64,000 nucleotides of DNA from positions 1,922,001 through 1,986,000 of the forward strand of contig NZ_AP019654.1 of NCBI RefSeq assembly GCF_009938205.1. The letters are read 5' to 3'. Below are positions 17,501 to 26,097 of the stretch, piece after piece (the first letter of the stretch is position 1; each line of letters starts with the position of its first letter). Source of the DNA: Vibrio panuliri. GTDB lineage: Bacteria; Pseudomonadota; Gammaproteobacteria; Enterobacterales; Vibrionaceae. Below the pieces are notes generated by a model, which searched no databases, was not told the origin of the DNA, and saw only the letters and a list, made by a program, of their open reading frames with translations. The position numbers were made by a program, and so were the translations under genes.

Positions 17501-17890
17501 CTAGCTCTGACGGACGTCATCATAGATCGCGCAAGAGAGGTTGTAGTTGTGCTGTCTGGCGATTCTTTGTGAGTAAAACAGTTGGGGTAACTCGTAGATC
17601 ACCAGTAAGCCAATGATAATTAGGGCATACATATTGCCCATAATTAAACCAATCACACTGACGATAAGGAGCACGAACTCGATAGCAAACAGCGAATATT
17701 TACCTAAATAGCAATGATGAATACCACCGAGGAAAAACCAGTTTAAGCTGGCATAGGTGTCGGGGTCTTTTAGCTCTTTTGTTTGACGGGCATAGAACGC
17801 TTTCTTCTGAGCCTCGGGGAGCGCATTAACTCGCTTTCTCAACTCTTCTTCTTTTTGCTCTAACTCTTCAATTGATTCGCGCAAACTCAT
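17501..17890 (-). CDS. TM2-domain membrane protein
   Basis: 129 residues. An N-terminal charged helix or coiled coil (about 1-40, rich in E, K and R) precedes a TM2 domain with FFLGGIHHCYLGKY (about 52-65) and two hydrophobic helices. TM2 proteins are small membrane proteins of unknown molecular role. Its ATG overlaps the stop of the YidD gene, so the two are translationally coupled, and the DUF4177 gene is just ahead in the same operon. Confidence 0.8.
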   Translation of the reverse strand: MSLRESIEELEQKEEELRKRVNALPEAQKKAFYARQTKELKDPDTYASLNWFFLGGIHHCYLGKYSLFAIEFVLLIVSVIGLIMGNMYALIIIGLLVIYELPQLFYSQRIARQHNYNLSCAIYDDVRQS

Positions 17891-18114
17891 TACGGTACCT
17901 CATCATGAATTTTCCCGACCAAGTCCGGTTGATTGCATCGCTTAATTCGAGCTAAACCAAGTCGCCAACCCTTAAGCGCGCCATATTTCGCAATACACTG
18001 CTTGGTGTACTCAGAGCACGTTGGCTCAAAGTTACACTCAATGTTCAACAATCGTTTAGAACCACCGCTCGCTTGGTAGCGGTGGATCAATTTTAGTGAT
18101 AAATACTTTATCAA
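17890..18114 (-). CDS. yidD: YidD-like membrane protein insertion efficiency factor
   Basis: 74 residues. The YidD signature is plain: CNFEPTCSEYTKQCI (about 27-41), then GALKGWRLGLARIKRCN. YidD assists YidC-dependent insertion of inner-membrane proteins. The normal chromosomal copy lies between rnpA and yidC; here it is with DUF4177 and TM2 genes, so this is probably a second paralogue with a dedicated partner. It follows the DUF4177 stop by two bases and overlaps the TM2 start. Confidence 0.85.
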   Translation of the reverse strand: MIKYLSLKLIHRYQASGGSKRLLNIECNFEPTCSEYTKQCIAKYGALKGWRLGLARIKRCNQPDLVGKIHDEVP

Positions 18115-18116
18115 AC

Positions 18117-18332
18117 TTAACGACCGAGCGTCACAATGACGGCTTCACGCTTCCAAAACAGCATGTAACGTTTTTGCTCAACAATTTGAAACACCACTTG
18201 CCAGCCGTCTTGAGCATACATGTTTAGCTCTGCTTCCATTTTCTGTAATGGTAGACCGCTTGCACCGAGTAAAAGAGTACCGCAACCACCTTCTACAATA
18301 TGAACTACTTTATATTCTGTAAACTTTGTCAT
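18117..18332 (-). CDS. DUF4177-like small protein
   Basis: 71 residues from ATG 18332 (MTKFTEYKVVHIVEGG), which matches the usual length of DUF4177 proteins; TTAGGGAA stands just upstream, rather close to the start. The domain shows a YKVV strand, then LQKMEAELNMYAQDGWQVV and an aromatic LFWKRE strand. A longer frame opening at 18560 would add two hydrophobic segments, but that stretch reads like AT-rich non-coding DNA. First gene of the DUF4177-yidD-TM2 set. Function unknown. Confidence 0.7.
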   Translation of the reverse strand: MTKFTEYKVVHIVEGGCGTLLLGASGLPLQKMEAELNMYAQDGWQVVFQIVEQKRYMLFWKREAVIVTLGR

Positions 18333-18603
18333 TTCCCTAACCAAATATTGCAATAAAAACAGGATGTTACAATATGAAACAAAGTGTAGCAATAACAGAC
18401 AAGTAAAAAGTATCACAGAAAACAGTGACTTATATTCCACTAACTCATGTAACAAGCTTGACACAGAGAAGTGTATTGCAGGGATAACAATCAAGATAGT
18501 GCGCCACAGAAATGGGCGCGTAATTGCAGTATTGATCGATGGAGTAGAAGGAAGACTCAAGGTGCCAGATGTACCTTGAGCCTGTCGTGAGTAGCGAACC
18601 CGC
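18333..18603. other. Intergenic region with promoter and a stem-loop
   Basis: AT-rich leader of the DUF4177 operon. CTCAAGGT/ACCTTGAG (18556-18563 with 18573-18580) forms an 8-bp stem downstream of yajD but lacks a T tract, so it is at most a weak terminator. Confidence 0.4.
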
Positions 18604-18954
18604 TTACTTACCTTTTTTCATCATTGCAGCAAGGTCAGCAAATGGGTTGTGCGTTGCCGCTTTGTGCTCATCTTCACCGGGCTTTACTTCTGAGCCGTAT
18701 CGTTCATGTTCAAGATATTTGCTGTGCTCATGGTCATGACAATAGAGACACAGTAGCTCCCAGTTACTTCCGTCTGCGGGATTGTTGGTATGATCGTGGT
18801 CTTTATGATGGACGGTCAGTTCACGTAGGTTTGAATATACGAACTCTCGTGCACAGCTGCCACATACCCAAGGGTATAATTTCAGCGCGCGCTCTCGATA
18901 GTCGCTCTCTTTGCGTTTATATGCGGCACTACTTCCGTAGAAATCTGAAGACAT
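18604..18954 (-). CDS. yajD: YajD-family HNH nuclease
   Basis: 116 residues, very close along its length to E. coli YajD: YPWVCGSCAREFVYSNLREL, then the HNH core TVHHKDHDHTNN and LLCLYCHDHEHSKY, with two CxxC zinc-binding pairs. HNH proteins cleave nucleic acids; the physiological role of YajD is not established. A tail NPFADLAAMMKKGK is conserved. Single gene with its own start; no restriction or toxin partner is beside it. Confidence 0.9.
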   Translation of the reverse strand: MSSDFYGSSAAYKRKESDYRERALKLYPWVCGSCAREFVYSNLRELTVHHKDHDHTNNPADGSNWELLCLYCHDHEHSKYLEHERYGSEVKPGEDEHKAATHNPFADLAAMMKKGK

Positions 18955-19050
18955 TGCTCTTGCCTCTCATTGTATTGATATGTGCCGATGCTAGCACAGC
19001 CGAAACCATGCAATCTTGCTTAATCACAACTTCCTTGATGTTGGTGGCAC

Positions 19051-19081
19051 AAAAAAGCCGAAGTATGACAACTTCGGCTTT
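19051..19081 (-). terminator. Terminator after psuG
   Basis: AAGCCGAAGT/ACTTCGGCTT stem with six-base loop, followed by TTTTTT on the minus strand. Confidence 0.9.
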
Positions 19082-19098
19082 GTGATGTTGGCAGCAAA

Positions 19099-20013
19099 TT
19101 ACGCGCAGTAATGTTTTGCGATGTCTGCGCCCAAACGTGCGTTGTTGAGTACAAGTTGGATATTCGAATCCAAGCTATTGCCACCAGTAAGTTCACATAC
19201 GCGAGCCAATAGGAATGGCGTTGATTCTTTACCAAATACGCCTTGCTCTTCCGCTTCTTTCAATGCAGTTTCAATTGCCGTGGTGATCACTTCTGGTGCC
19301 ATAGCAAACTCTTCTGGAATTGGGTTCGCAACCACAACGCCACCTTTTAGGTTCATTTCCCATTTAGCTTTAAGCGCTAGAGCAATTTCGTCAGCGCGGT
19401 CAAAACGGTAGTCAATCGCGTGTTCACTTTCACGAGTGTAGAACGCAGGTAAGCTATCCGTTTGGTAGCCAATCACTGGTACACCTTGTGTTTCTAGGTA
19501 TTCACGAGTCAAAGCAAGGTCAAGGATAGATTTTGCGCCAGCACACACAACCGCTACGTTGGTGTTCGCTAACTCTTGTAGATCTGCAGAGATATCAAAC
19601 GTCTCTTGCGCGCCGCGGTGAACACCGCCAATACCGCCTGTCGCAAACACTTTAATCCCAGCCATTTCAGCAAGAATCATAGTCGCAGCAACTGTCGTCG
19701 CACCATCTTTCTTACCAGCAACAATAAATGGAATATCACGACGGCTGACTTTTGTTACCGCTGCGCCCGCTTGACCAAGATGACGAACTTGCTCCTCATC
19801 AAGACCAACTTTTAGGCGACCACCAATAATCGCGATAGTCGCAGGCACAGCACCTTGCTCACGAATAGTTTGCTCAACCAGCAATGCAGTTTCAACGTTA
19901 CGAGGGTAAGGCATACCGTGGGAGATGATCGTGGACTCAAGTGCCACTACTGGACGGTTGTTTGCTAGTGCCTCAGCAACTTCTGGTTGAATATCTAGGT
20001 AGTTCTCTAACAT
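19099..20013 (-). CDS. psuG: Pseudouridine-5'-phosphate glycosidase
   Basis: 304 residues. Family hallmarks: VALESTIISHGMPYPRN near the start, TTVAATMILAEMAGI, ATGGIGGVHRGAQ and VCAGAKSILDL, which carries the catalytic lysine. The enzyme splits pseudouridine 5'-phosphate to uracil and ribose 5-phosphate. Its start overlaps the end of psuK by seven bases, so the pair is coupled: kinase first, glycosidase second, giving a complete pseudouridine breakdown route. A strong terminator follows. Confidence 0.95.
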   Translation of the reverse strand: MLENYLDIQPEVAEALANNRPVVALESTIISHGMPYPRNVETALLVEQTIREQGAVPATIAIIGGRLKVGLDEEQVRHLGQAGAAVTKVSRRDIPFIVAGKKDGATTVAATMILAEMAGIKVFATGGIGGVHRGAQETFDISADLQELANTNVAVVCAGAKSILDLALTREYLETQGVPVIGYQTDSLPAFYTRESEHAIDYRFDRADEIALALKAKWEMNLKGGVVVANPIPEEFAMAPEVITTAIETALKEAEEQGVFGKESTPFLLARVCELTGGNSLDSNIQLVLNNARLGADIAKHYCA

Positions 20014-21101
20014 CTTGAGGTTTCCTCTATTAAACGTTGTACTGCGTGTTCAGACATAGTTGAGTTAATTGTTTTTTCAGCCTTGAGTGCCAGACATGCT
20101 GCCGCAAGGGCAAAGTCAACACTGAGTGACCAAGACCAGTCGCTCATAAATCCATGAGCCAAACCAGCCATTAATGCGTCCCCTGCTCCAGTTACATTGT
20201 TAACCTGCGTCGCTGAAGGTGGGATAAATCTTTGTTCTGTTTCGTTGCTGGCAAACGCCCCTTGACTGCCCAAGCTAATTAACAATCGCTTCACCCCTTT
20301 CTGGTGCAGCGCATCGGCAACTTGAGGTAATTGATCAAGTGACTCAATCTTGATTCCAGAAAGCAGCTCGGCTTCGATTTTGTTTGGTTTAAGGGTATGA
20401 ATACGATCCAAATAAGGTGCTAGCTTACGCGCTTTAACTGATGACACTGGGTCGACAAAAATCGGCTTATCACTATGGACACTAAACAAGTAATCCAGTG
20501 CGCTTTCAGACAAGTTGGCATCGATAACTAGCGCACCACAGCGGCTTAATACGCCATCACGAGCTGCGAGCGTTTCCGCGTTCAACTCTTCAATCAACCC
20601 CATATCATTAAGGGCGATTTGCATTTCACCATCAGGCCCATGAATGGATAGATAACTACTGGTCGTCGCACCTGTGATAATCAAACAGTGGTCGACACCT
20701 ACGTTGGCAAGATTACACGCCTGTTTAAGTTGCTCGCCCCACTTATCATCACCCATTGCGCCAATAAACTGGACTTGGCTGCCTAAACGCCCCAAGTTGT
20801 CGGCAATATTTCTTCCGACTCCACCAGCGCTACTGGTCAATACTCCGGGGTTTGAATCGCCCAACACCAGCTCATCAATCGAGCGTCCACAAAGGTCCAT
20901 GTTGGCTCCACCAATCACCACCGCATAACGCTCAGGCGCGATCACATAGCCTTTCCCTTGAATAAACCCTTTACGAGTCAGGTTCATAATATGACCTGCT
21001 ACAGCGCTACGGCTTAGACCCAACTTATCCGCTAGCGTCTGCTGAGCAATCATTGGATCTAACTTAATCAGCGCCAGAATCTCATTCTCTCGCTCTGTCA
21101 T
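20007..21101 (-). CDS. psuK: Pseudouridine kinase, HTH-PfkB fusion
   Basis: 364 residues from ATG 21101 (MTERENEILAL), chosen because GAGG lies six bases upstream; a frame open to 21344 crosses the promoter elements described separately. Residues 1-55 are a winged-helix DNA-binding domain (QQTLADKLGLSRSAVAGHI), followed by a PfkB ribokinase-type domain from YAVVIGGANMDL to the ATP site NVTGAGDALMAGL. It phosphorylates pseudouridine at the 5' position. The HTH fusion is common in this family and may make the kinase autoregulatory. Coupled to psuG. Confidence 0.92.
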   Translation of the reverse strand: MTERENEILALIKLDPMIAQQTLADKLGLSRSAVAGHIMNLTRKGFIQGKGYVIAPERYAVVIGGANMDLCGRSIDELVLGDSNPGVLTSSAGGVGRNIADNLGRLGSQVQFIGAMGDDKWGEQLKQACNLANVGVDHCLIITGATTSSYLSIHGPDGEMQIALNDMGLIEELNAETLAARDGVLSRCGALVIDANLSESALDYLFSVHSDKPIFVDPVSSVKARKLAPYLDRIHTLKPNKIEAELLSGIKIESLDQLPQVADALHQKGVKRLLISLGSQGAFASNETEQRFIPPSATQVNNVTGAGDALMAGLAHGFMSDWSWSLSVDFALAAACLALKAEKTINSTMSEHAVQRLIEETSRC

Positions 21102-21153
21102 GGTGACCTCATCAAATCGAGTGCATCTTGCGCACAACCAAACATTTGTTGGC

Positions 21154-21181
21154 AATATAAACTTGTGTTTATTTGATGCAA
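21154..21181 (-). promoter_or_regulatory. Predicted psuK promoter
   Basis: On the minus strand, TTGCAT (21181-21176) and TATATT (21159-21154) are spaced by 16 bases. Transcription would start near 21147, leaving a leader of about 45 bases to the psuK ATG. Confidence 0.6.
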
Positions 21182-21191
21182 ACGTTTGCGA
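21176..21191. promoter_or_regulatory. PurR/LacI-type operator over the psuK -35
   Basis: ATGCAAACGTTTGCGA contains the perfect palindrome GCAAACGTTTGC and fits the PurR consensus (ANGCAANCGNTTNCNT) at all but the last base. It covers the -35 hexamer, a classical repression position. A different LacI-family regulator with the same core is possible. Confidence 0.65.
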
Positions 21192-21198
21192 TTCAATT

Positions 21199-21214
21199 TG
21201 TGAAACTAACCACA
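21199..21214. promoter_or_regulatory. Candidate CRP site upstream of psuK
   Basis: TGTGA-AACTAA-CCACA matches the CRP consensus at 9 of 10 half-site positions. Its centre is about 60 bases upstream of the predicted psuK start, the class I activator position. Confidence 0.5.
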
Positions 21215-21439
21215 GAAATCCTGCCAAATCGTTTTGTTTTATAAAATCAGGCAATGAGTTAACAGGCTTGTAACCCAACTGACCAAACTCAAGATGCGCA
21301 GGGTCGAAGCCCAAGGCCGACCATTTATCTTTCTCTACGACCACTTATCCATCGCAATCACCGTTTGTCACATCATCATGCAGCGTTTCCAATCGCTCCT
21401 TATTCTCAACAACATCAGATAGGAAAAAGGAATGCATCA

Positions 21440-22087
21440 ATGAAAGCGAGTAAAACTCTCTGCGCCAGCGCGCTAATCACTGCCTTAGCGAGCTTTAACC
21501 TCCACGCCAATCCAACTCCAGAAATGTTGGCTAACTACAACCTCGCAGCGCAAGGTGATGAGGCATTAGTTGATACCGTTTATGAACAGTTACATGCACT
21601 GATTGAGCAGCAAGGCGCGAAGCCAGTGAGCTTGGTTTATCTCGGCAGTACAGAGACTCTGCGAGGACGGGACGCATTTCTTCCTTGGAACAAAATGAAG
21701 TTTACTGAACAAGGCTTGGCGACTATCGCCAAAGGGGTCGCGTTAATCGAAACACTGCCACAGGACACCAATCAACAACAACGTATCCAAGGACTTCCTG
21801 AAGCCCATCTCACTCAGGCAATGGCAGCGGTCACCTATACGTCTTTGCCCGATCTATTTAATCACTTCGAACGCGGTTATGACCTGTACCTCAACCTACT
21901 TGCGGATCCCAACTTCACTCAGCAGCCATTTGCCGCCACGGCTTGGGTCTACAAAAGTGGTATCGACGCAGCGCTGCGAGCCGACGATCTCGAACAAGCC
22001 AATCAATGGCTTGTAACAATGCAACAAACAGATGCCAGCAACCCGCAAACCCAGTCTGCGCAAGATTTGCTGGCCGAACAGAACTGA
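21440..22087 (+). CDS. Periplasmic protein of unknown function, first gene of the ABC/LytTR operon
   Basis: 215 residues from ATG 21440 (MKASKTLCAS), with AAGGA upstream and a signal peptide ending in NLHA; an open frame from 21365 would hide that signal. The mature part is helical with TPR-like spacing (LNLLADPNFTQQPF, then ALRADDLEQANQWLVTMQQ), as in small scaffold proteins. No catalytic motif recognised. The ABC ATPase gene begins nine bases after its stop, starting a run of tightly packed genes to 27901. Confidence 0.75.
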   Translation: MKASKTLCASALITALASFNLHANPTPEMLANYNLAAQGDEALVDTVYEQLHALIEQQGAKPVSLVYLGSTETLRGRDAFLPWNKMKFTEQGLATIAKGVALIETLPQDTNQQQRIQGLPEAHLTQAMAAVTYTSLPDLFNHFERGYDLYLNLLADPNFTQQPFAATAWVYKSGIDAALRADDLEQANQWLVTMQQTDASNPQTQSAQDLLAEQN

Positions 22088-22096
22088 GGTAACAGC

Positions 22097-22795
22097 ATGA
22101 TTGTCTTTGATCACCTTCAGCGCCACTACCAACTTGGTGGACAAACCGTACCTGCGCTCGCCGATGTTTCAGGCCGAATAGAGGCCGGAGAAATGGTCGC
22201 GCTTTGCGGCCCTTCAGGTAGTGGTAAAAGCACCTTACTCAATATTCTTGGTCTGCTCGATATGCAGTATCAGGGAGAAGTATTGCTGCATGGTACTCCG
22301 TTACCAAAGCATGCCAAACAAAGTGCGCAACTTCGTCGCAGCCAACTTGGTTTTATTTTTCAACGTTTTAACCTCGTTCCCGTGATGAACGCGCTTGAAA
22401 ATGTCGCCTACCCTCTACTGCTCAATGGCATGAGTAAACAACAACAAAGAAAACAAGCGCAACAGATGCTGGAAATGGTTGGATTGGGCGACTATATCCA
22501 CCATCGCCCTGACAACCTGTCCGGTGGTCAGCAGCAGCGCGTCGCTATTGCGCGTGCTCTTGTTCATAAACCTTCTCTTGTCATAGCCGACGAACCGACA
22601 GCAAGCCTAGACAGCAACACGGCTAACTTGGTTGTCGATATCATGCGTCAACTCGGTCATGAACTGAACACAACATTTGTTGTGGCAACCCATGACGCCC
22701 GCATGGCATCACGCTGCGACCGAACCATTGAACTTCTCGATGGCAAACTTAATCCCTTTGACTCTCAGCATGAGGTGATTTCATGGGCAAGTTAA
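22097..22795 (+). CDS. ABC transporter ATP-binding protein, LolD/MacB class
   Basis: 232 residues. Walker A GPSGSGKST (38-46), Q-loop FIFQRFNLVP, signature LSGGQ (141-145), Walker B LVIADEP (161-167) and switch histidine in THDAR are all intact. The class pairs with FtsX-fold permeases that move lipoproteins, peptides or signal mechanically across the envelope rather than importing solutes. The gene overlaps the permease gene by 13 bases. Confidence 0.93.
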   Translation: MIVFDHLQRHYQLGGQTVPALADVSGRIEAGEMVALCGPSGSGKSTLLNILGLLDMQYQGEVLLHGTPLPKHAKQSAQLRRSQLGFIFQRFNLVPVMNALENVAYPLLLNGMSKQQQRKQAQQMLEMVGLGDYIHHRPDNLSGGQQQRVAIARALVHKPSLVIADEPTASLDSNTANLVVDIMRQLGHELNTTFVVATHDARMASRCDRTIELLDGKLNPFDSQHEVISWAS

Positions 22796-24048
22796 TCAAC
22801 CATATCGTTCCAGACTCAGTTCGCCTTGCATGGCTCAACCTAAGACGGAATCAACGCCGCACATCACTCTCTGTGCTTATTATCTCAATTACCGTGTTTG
22901 CCATGACCAGTACTGGCGGCTTTGGTTTGTACACATACAAAAGCCTGAAAGAGGCCACTGCGCGAGACATTGGTCATATGATCATTTCTACGCCGGGCTA
23001 TTTTGAAAAAGAGGAAGAGGTACCACTAGCCAATGGCTTCAAACCATCAGCGACATTGATTCGTCAATTAATGGCATTCGACACCGTGCGAGGTGTACAA
23101 CCCAGCGTTGAGTTTACCGGATTGATCTCCAACGGCAGTAAGTCCTCAATCTATATTGGACGAGGGGTTAATGATCGAGAGTTCGATATGAAAGGCCCTT
23201 TTATTGATGTAAAAGAAGGGCGAACGTTATCAAACATTCGCTCACCTCGTTATGATGTCACTGCACCTGAGGTTATGCTGGGTGTCGATCTTGCACGCAA
23301 CCTCAGTGTCACCATAGGTGACTGGGTAACATTGCTCGCCACCACCACAGACGGTGCACTCAATGCATTTGATTTTAAAGTGCGCGGGATCTACTCAACC
23401 GGTGTACCTGAGATCGATAAACGTCAACTTTATATTCATATTGATAGTGCGCAAGAACTATTAAACAGTGACAAAGTCAGCACGATTTCTGTATTTCTGT
23501 TCGATCTGGAACAGACGGCCTCTGTACAGCAACACGTGAACCAACTCATCCGAAATAGTGAACAAGACCTACAAGTCACCCCTTGGCATCAACGGGCGTT
23601 TTACTACCAAAACGTCAAGAGCCTTTATGATCGCATCTTTGGCATTATTGGCAGCATCATGGCTTTAGTCGTTTTTGTTTCGCTGTTTAACACCATGACG
23701 ATGTCTGTCACAGAGCGGACTCGTGAAATTGGCACACTAGCGGCGCTAGGAAGTTACCCCAACGAGATTATCGCCGGGTTTATGCGTGAGTCTGGGTTAC
23801 TCGCCTTAATTGGTAGCCTGATTGGTATCACTGCCGCTGCGCTGTTGAGCGTATTTCTGATGGTGTTTGAGTTTAATATGCCCCCTCCCCCTGGCATGAA
23901 CCAAGGCTATCCACTCACGATCTATTTCTCGTACCCACTGGCTATCTCTGCCGCTATTGGGGTGCTCTTGGTCTGCTTAACAGCCGCTTACTTTTCGGCG
24001 CGCAACGGCGTCAATAAACCTATCACGGAGGCACTTATCCATGTTTAA
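22783..24048 (+). CDS. FtsX/LolE-type ABC permease
   Basis: 421 residues. One N-terminal membrane helix (about 30-50), a large periplasmic MacB-PCD-like domain (about 55-285), then three helices with the conserved VTERTREIGTLAALGSYPNEI loop (about 316-336) that couples to the ATPase. A Pro-rich loop (MPPPPGMNQ) precedes the last helix. It differs from the true lipoprotein exporter LolE, whose gene lies elsewhere in this window at 62531. The transported cargo is unknown. Overlaps the LolA-like gene by eight bases. Confidence 0.92.
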   Translation: MGKLINHIVPDSVRLAWLNLRRNQRRTSLSVLIISITVFAMTSTGGFGLYTYKSLKEATARDIGHMIISTPGYFEKEEEVPLANGFKPSATLIRQLMAFDTVRGVQPSVEFTGLISNGSKSSIYIGRGVNDREFDMKGPFIDVKEGRTLSNIRSPRYDVTAPEVMLGVDLARNLSVTIGDWVTLLATTTDGALNAFDFKVRGIYSTGVPEIDKRQLYIHIDSAQELLNSDKVSTISVFLFDLEQTASVQQHVNQLIRNSEQDLQVTPWHQRAFYYQNVKSLYDRIFGIIGSIMALVVFVSLFNTMTMSVTERTREIGTLAALGSYPNEIIAGFMRESGLLALIGSLIGITAAALLSVFLMVFEFNMPPPPGMNQGYPLTIYFSYPLAISAAIGVLLVCLTAAYFSARNGVNKPITEALIHV

Positions 24049-24817
24049 TTATCTGTTTAAAGTTACCACAACGCTGCTACTGATGATTGGTGCCATTGGT
24101 TGCGCAAATGCCGCACTGAATCGCGAACAAGTCGACCAGCTTATTGCCCAAGCCGATGCCTACCGTCTGGACCAAGAATCGGCCAAAGTGGTTTCGTTCG
24201 TGTCGCTTTATAAAAATGGTCAACTGGATAAAACTCGCGAATACCATGTTTATTCGCGCCCAAACCGTCAGTCGCTCGTGGTGTTTAAATCCACAGTTGA
24301 AGCAGGACAAAAGATGTTGATGCTGCAAGATAACTTCTGGCTACAAATGCCCAAAAGTCGTCGTCCTATTCGAATCACTCCAATGCAGAAACTCCTTGGG
24401 GAAGCCTCTGTCGGCGATATCAGTTCATTAACGTGGAGCGAAGATTACCAAGGCACCTGGCAAGCAAGTGAAGAGGCTTTAGATGAAAACGGACTGAGCT
24501 ACGCCACTGAACAGTTACAGTTGATGGCGAAAACAGGCAGTGCCAGCTATCAGAAAATCAATTTGTGGCTAGAAAAAGAGACCGGTTTTCCAGTTAAAGC
24601 CGATTTCTATCTGCGTTCTGGCAAGCTAGCAAAAAAAGCCTATTTCACTCGAGGTGTACGCGATGGTCAACTTGCGGTCACCGCCATGACGCTATTTGAT
24701 GCAATTCAAGCACAGCAAAAAACCGTCATCGACTATCGCTCAGTCACCCCTTGGCATCTGGCGGATAAGTTTTATAACCCCAGCTATCTGGCACGCAACA
24801 AATCAGCGGAGCTCTAA
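24041..24817 (+). CDS. LolA-like outer-membrane lipoprotein-sorting protein
   Basis: 258 residues. A signal peptide ends near CANA; the rest follows the LolA/LolB-type fold used by periplasmic carriers of hydrophobic cargo, with the typical segments KMLMLQDNFWLQMPKSRRP and ITPMQKLLGEASVGD and a late TGFPVKADFYLRSGKLAKKAYF. It is not the housekeeping LolA. Between an ABC permease and an outer-membrane barrel, the natural reading is a periplasmic shuttle for the cargo of this operon. Two bases separate it from the next gene. Confidence 0.85.
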   Translation: MFNYLFKVTTTLLLMIGAIGCANAALNREQVDQLIAQADAYRLDQESAKVVSFVSLYKNGQLDKTREYHVYSRPNRQSLVVFKSTVEAGQKMLMLQDNFWLQMPKSRRPIRITPMQKLLGEASVGDISSLTWSEDYQGTWQASEEALDENGLSYATEQLQLMAKTGSASYQKINLWLEKETGFPVKADFYLRSGKLAKKAYFTRGVRDGQLAVTAMTLFDAIQAQQKTVIDYRSVTPWHLADKFYNPSYLARNKSAEL

Positions 24818-24819
24818 TC

Positions 24820-26097
24820 ATGCGCAGCCTTCCACTTGCCATTGTGCTCAGCGCAATTGCCACCAAGGTGTCTGCCGATGAGCTGCAAATCAACTGGGAT
24901 TGGGCGCTATCAGCGACTCATCATCAGCTTGCAGAGACCACACTACTTGAGGCAAAAAACAACTCCCATTCGCAGTTAGATGGGCTACTTGATGTCGCGA
25001 TAAACTATGCCAATTGGAGCAGCCTACTGGCGCTGTATAGTCGCGACCTTTATCAGTCTGGCAGTCACTCGTGGTTTGATGAGACCGACAGTCGCGTCAT
25101 TGTTCGTGAGTTAGCATGGCAAGGTTCCGTGGATTGGGGTGATCAAGTGGTCGATTTATCCTTCGGGAAGATTCGCCTCGATTACGGTGTAAGTTACGCT
25201 TATCGCCCACTGGATATGTTTAAGCCCTACCGACAAAACCCGATAGGTCTGAGCATTGAAGAAGGCGCGGTTGTCGCTTCCGCCTCATCATTTACAGCAA
25301 CGGGTGAATGGACATTGCTCTATACCAACTCACATTGGACCGACAATCAAGTCAGCCAGTTTGAGATGTTGAATCAGCAGCATGGCGTTGGTATACGTCG
25401 CTTTGGCTTAGCTGGGGATGACGAATACCAATGGATTGCCTATTACGATGATGTTCGCCAAGGTGCTATTGGCGCGAGTTGGGTGACGGTGCCAACGTCA
25501 GCGTGGGAAATTCATAGCGAGCTATTATGGCAAAACAAAACGCCACAATACTCGCTGCCAAGCAACCACACTAAGCCCGTCACCAACACAGAGGCAGGCT
25601 CAGCATGGCAAGCCCTTGTAGGCTTCACCTATACCACACACAGTGGACATAGCTTTATTGGAGAATACTGGTTTGATGGCCGAGCATGGAGCGGCGCGGA
25701 GTGGCAACAAGCTCGCGTACAAGCAGAATATCTCAAGCGTTCAGTAGTCACTCAACCCTTGGCGGCGTCTTATGCGCAAGGGCTACAGCATGACAACCTC
25801 ATGCAGCATACCTTGATGCTCCATTGGAGTTGGGATCCACAAACCTGGTTACAGTGGCAAGGTCGCACAAACTGGCAATGGCTTGAGAAAATCACACCCA
25901 AGTTTGATCTGCTCATTTCCCCTCAAGATGGCGGAGTCATTGCAACACAGTGGCTCACCTATCAATGGCTTGATAACGGCAACCAAAGCGTAGACTTGGA
26001 ATTTACCGCACGATTTTTGACCGGCAATGACGATTCTGCTTACGCTCAAATCAATCAAAGCCATACACTTACCTTTATGATCAAAGGGAAATTCTAA
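24820..26097 (+). CDS. Predicted outer-membrane beta-barrel protein
   Basis: 425 residues with a signal peptide (cleavage near VSA, residue 19). The mature chain shows alternating aromatic strands throughout (LLWQNKTPQY, SFIGEYWFDG, TLMLHWSWDPQTW) and ends LTFMIKGKF, the terminal Phe typical of Bam substrates. I do not recognise a named family; it resembles DUF1302-type barrels found with LolA-like proteins in other exporters. The stop codon TAATG overlaps the sensor kinase start, so it is coupled to both neighbours. Likely terminal component of the transport path. Confidence 0.7.
   Translation: MRSLPLAIVLSAIATKVSADELQINWDWALSATHHQLAETTLLEAKNNSHSQLDGLLDVAINYANWSSLLALYSRDLYQSGSHSWFDETDSRVIVRELAWQGSVDWGDQVVDLSFGKIRLDYGVSYAYRPLDMFKPYRQNPIGLSIEEGAVVASASSFTATGEWTLLYTNSHWTDNQVSQFEMLNQQHGVGIRRFGLAGDDEYQWIAYYDDVRQGAIGASWVTVPTSAWEIHSELLWQNKTPQYSLPSNHTKPVTNTEAGSAWQALVGFTYTTHSGHSFIGEYWFDGRAWSGAEWQQARVQAEYLKRSVVTQPLAASYAQGLQHDNLMQHTLMLHWSWDPQTWLQWQGRTNWQWLEKITPKFDLLISPQDGGVIATQWLTYQWLDNGNQSVDLEFTARFLTGNDDSAYAQINQSHTLTFMIKGKF

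Noticed and set aside
18333-18560. N-terminal extension of the DUF4177 gene with two hydrophobic segments
   Set aside because: Family length and AT-rich non-coding character favour the start at 18332, though the spacing to the ribosome binding site is short; left open as an alternative.
21102-21344. 81-residue N-terminal extension of psuK
   Set aside because: It crosses the predicted promoter and operator, and the ATG at 21101 has an ideal ribosome binding site and matches the HTH-PfkB layout.
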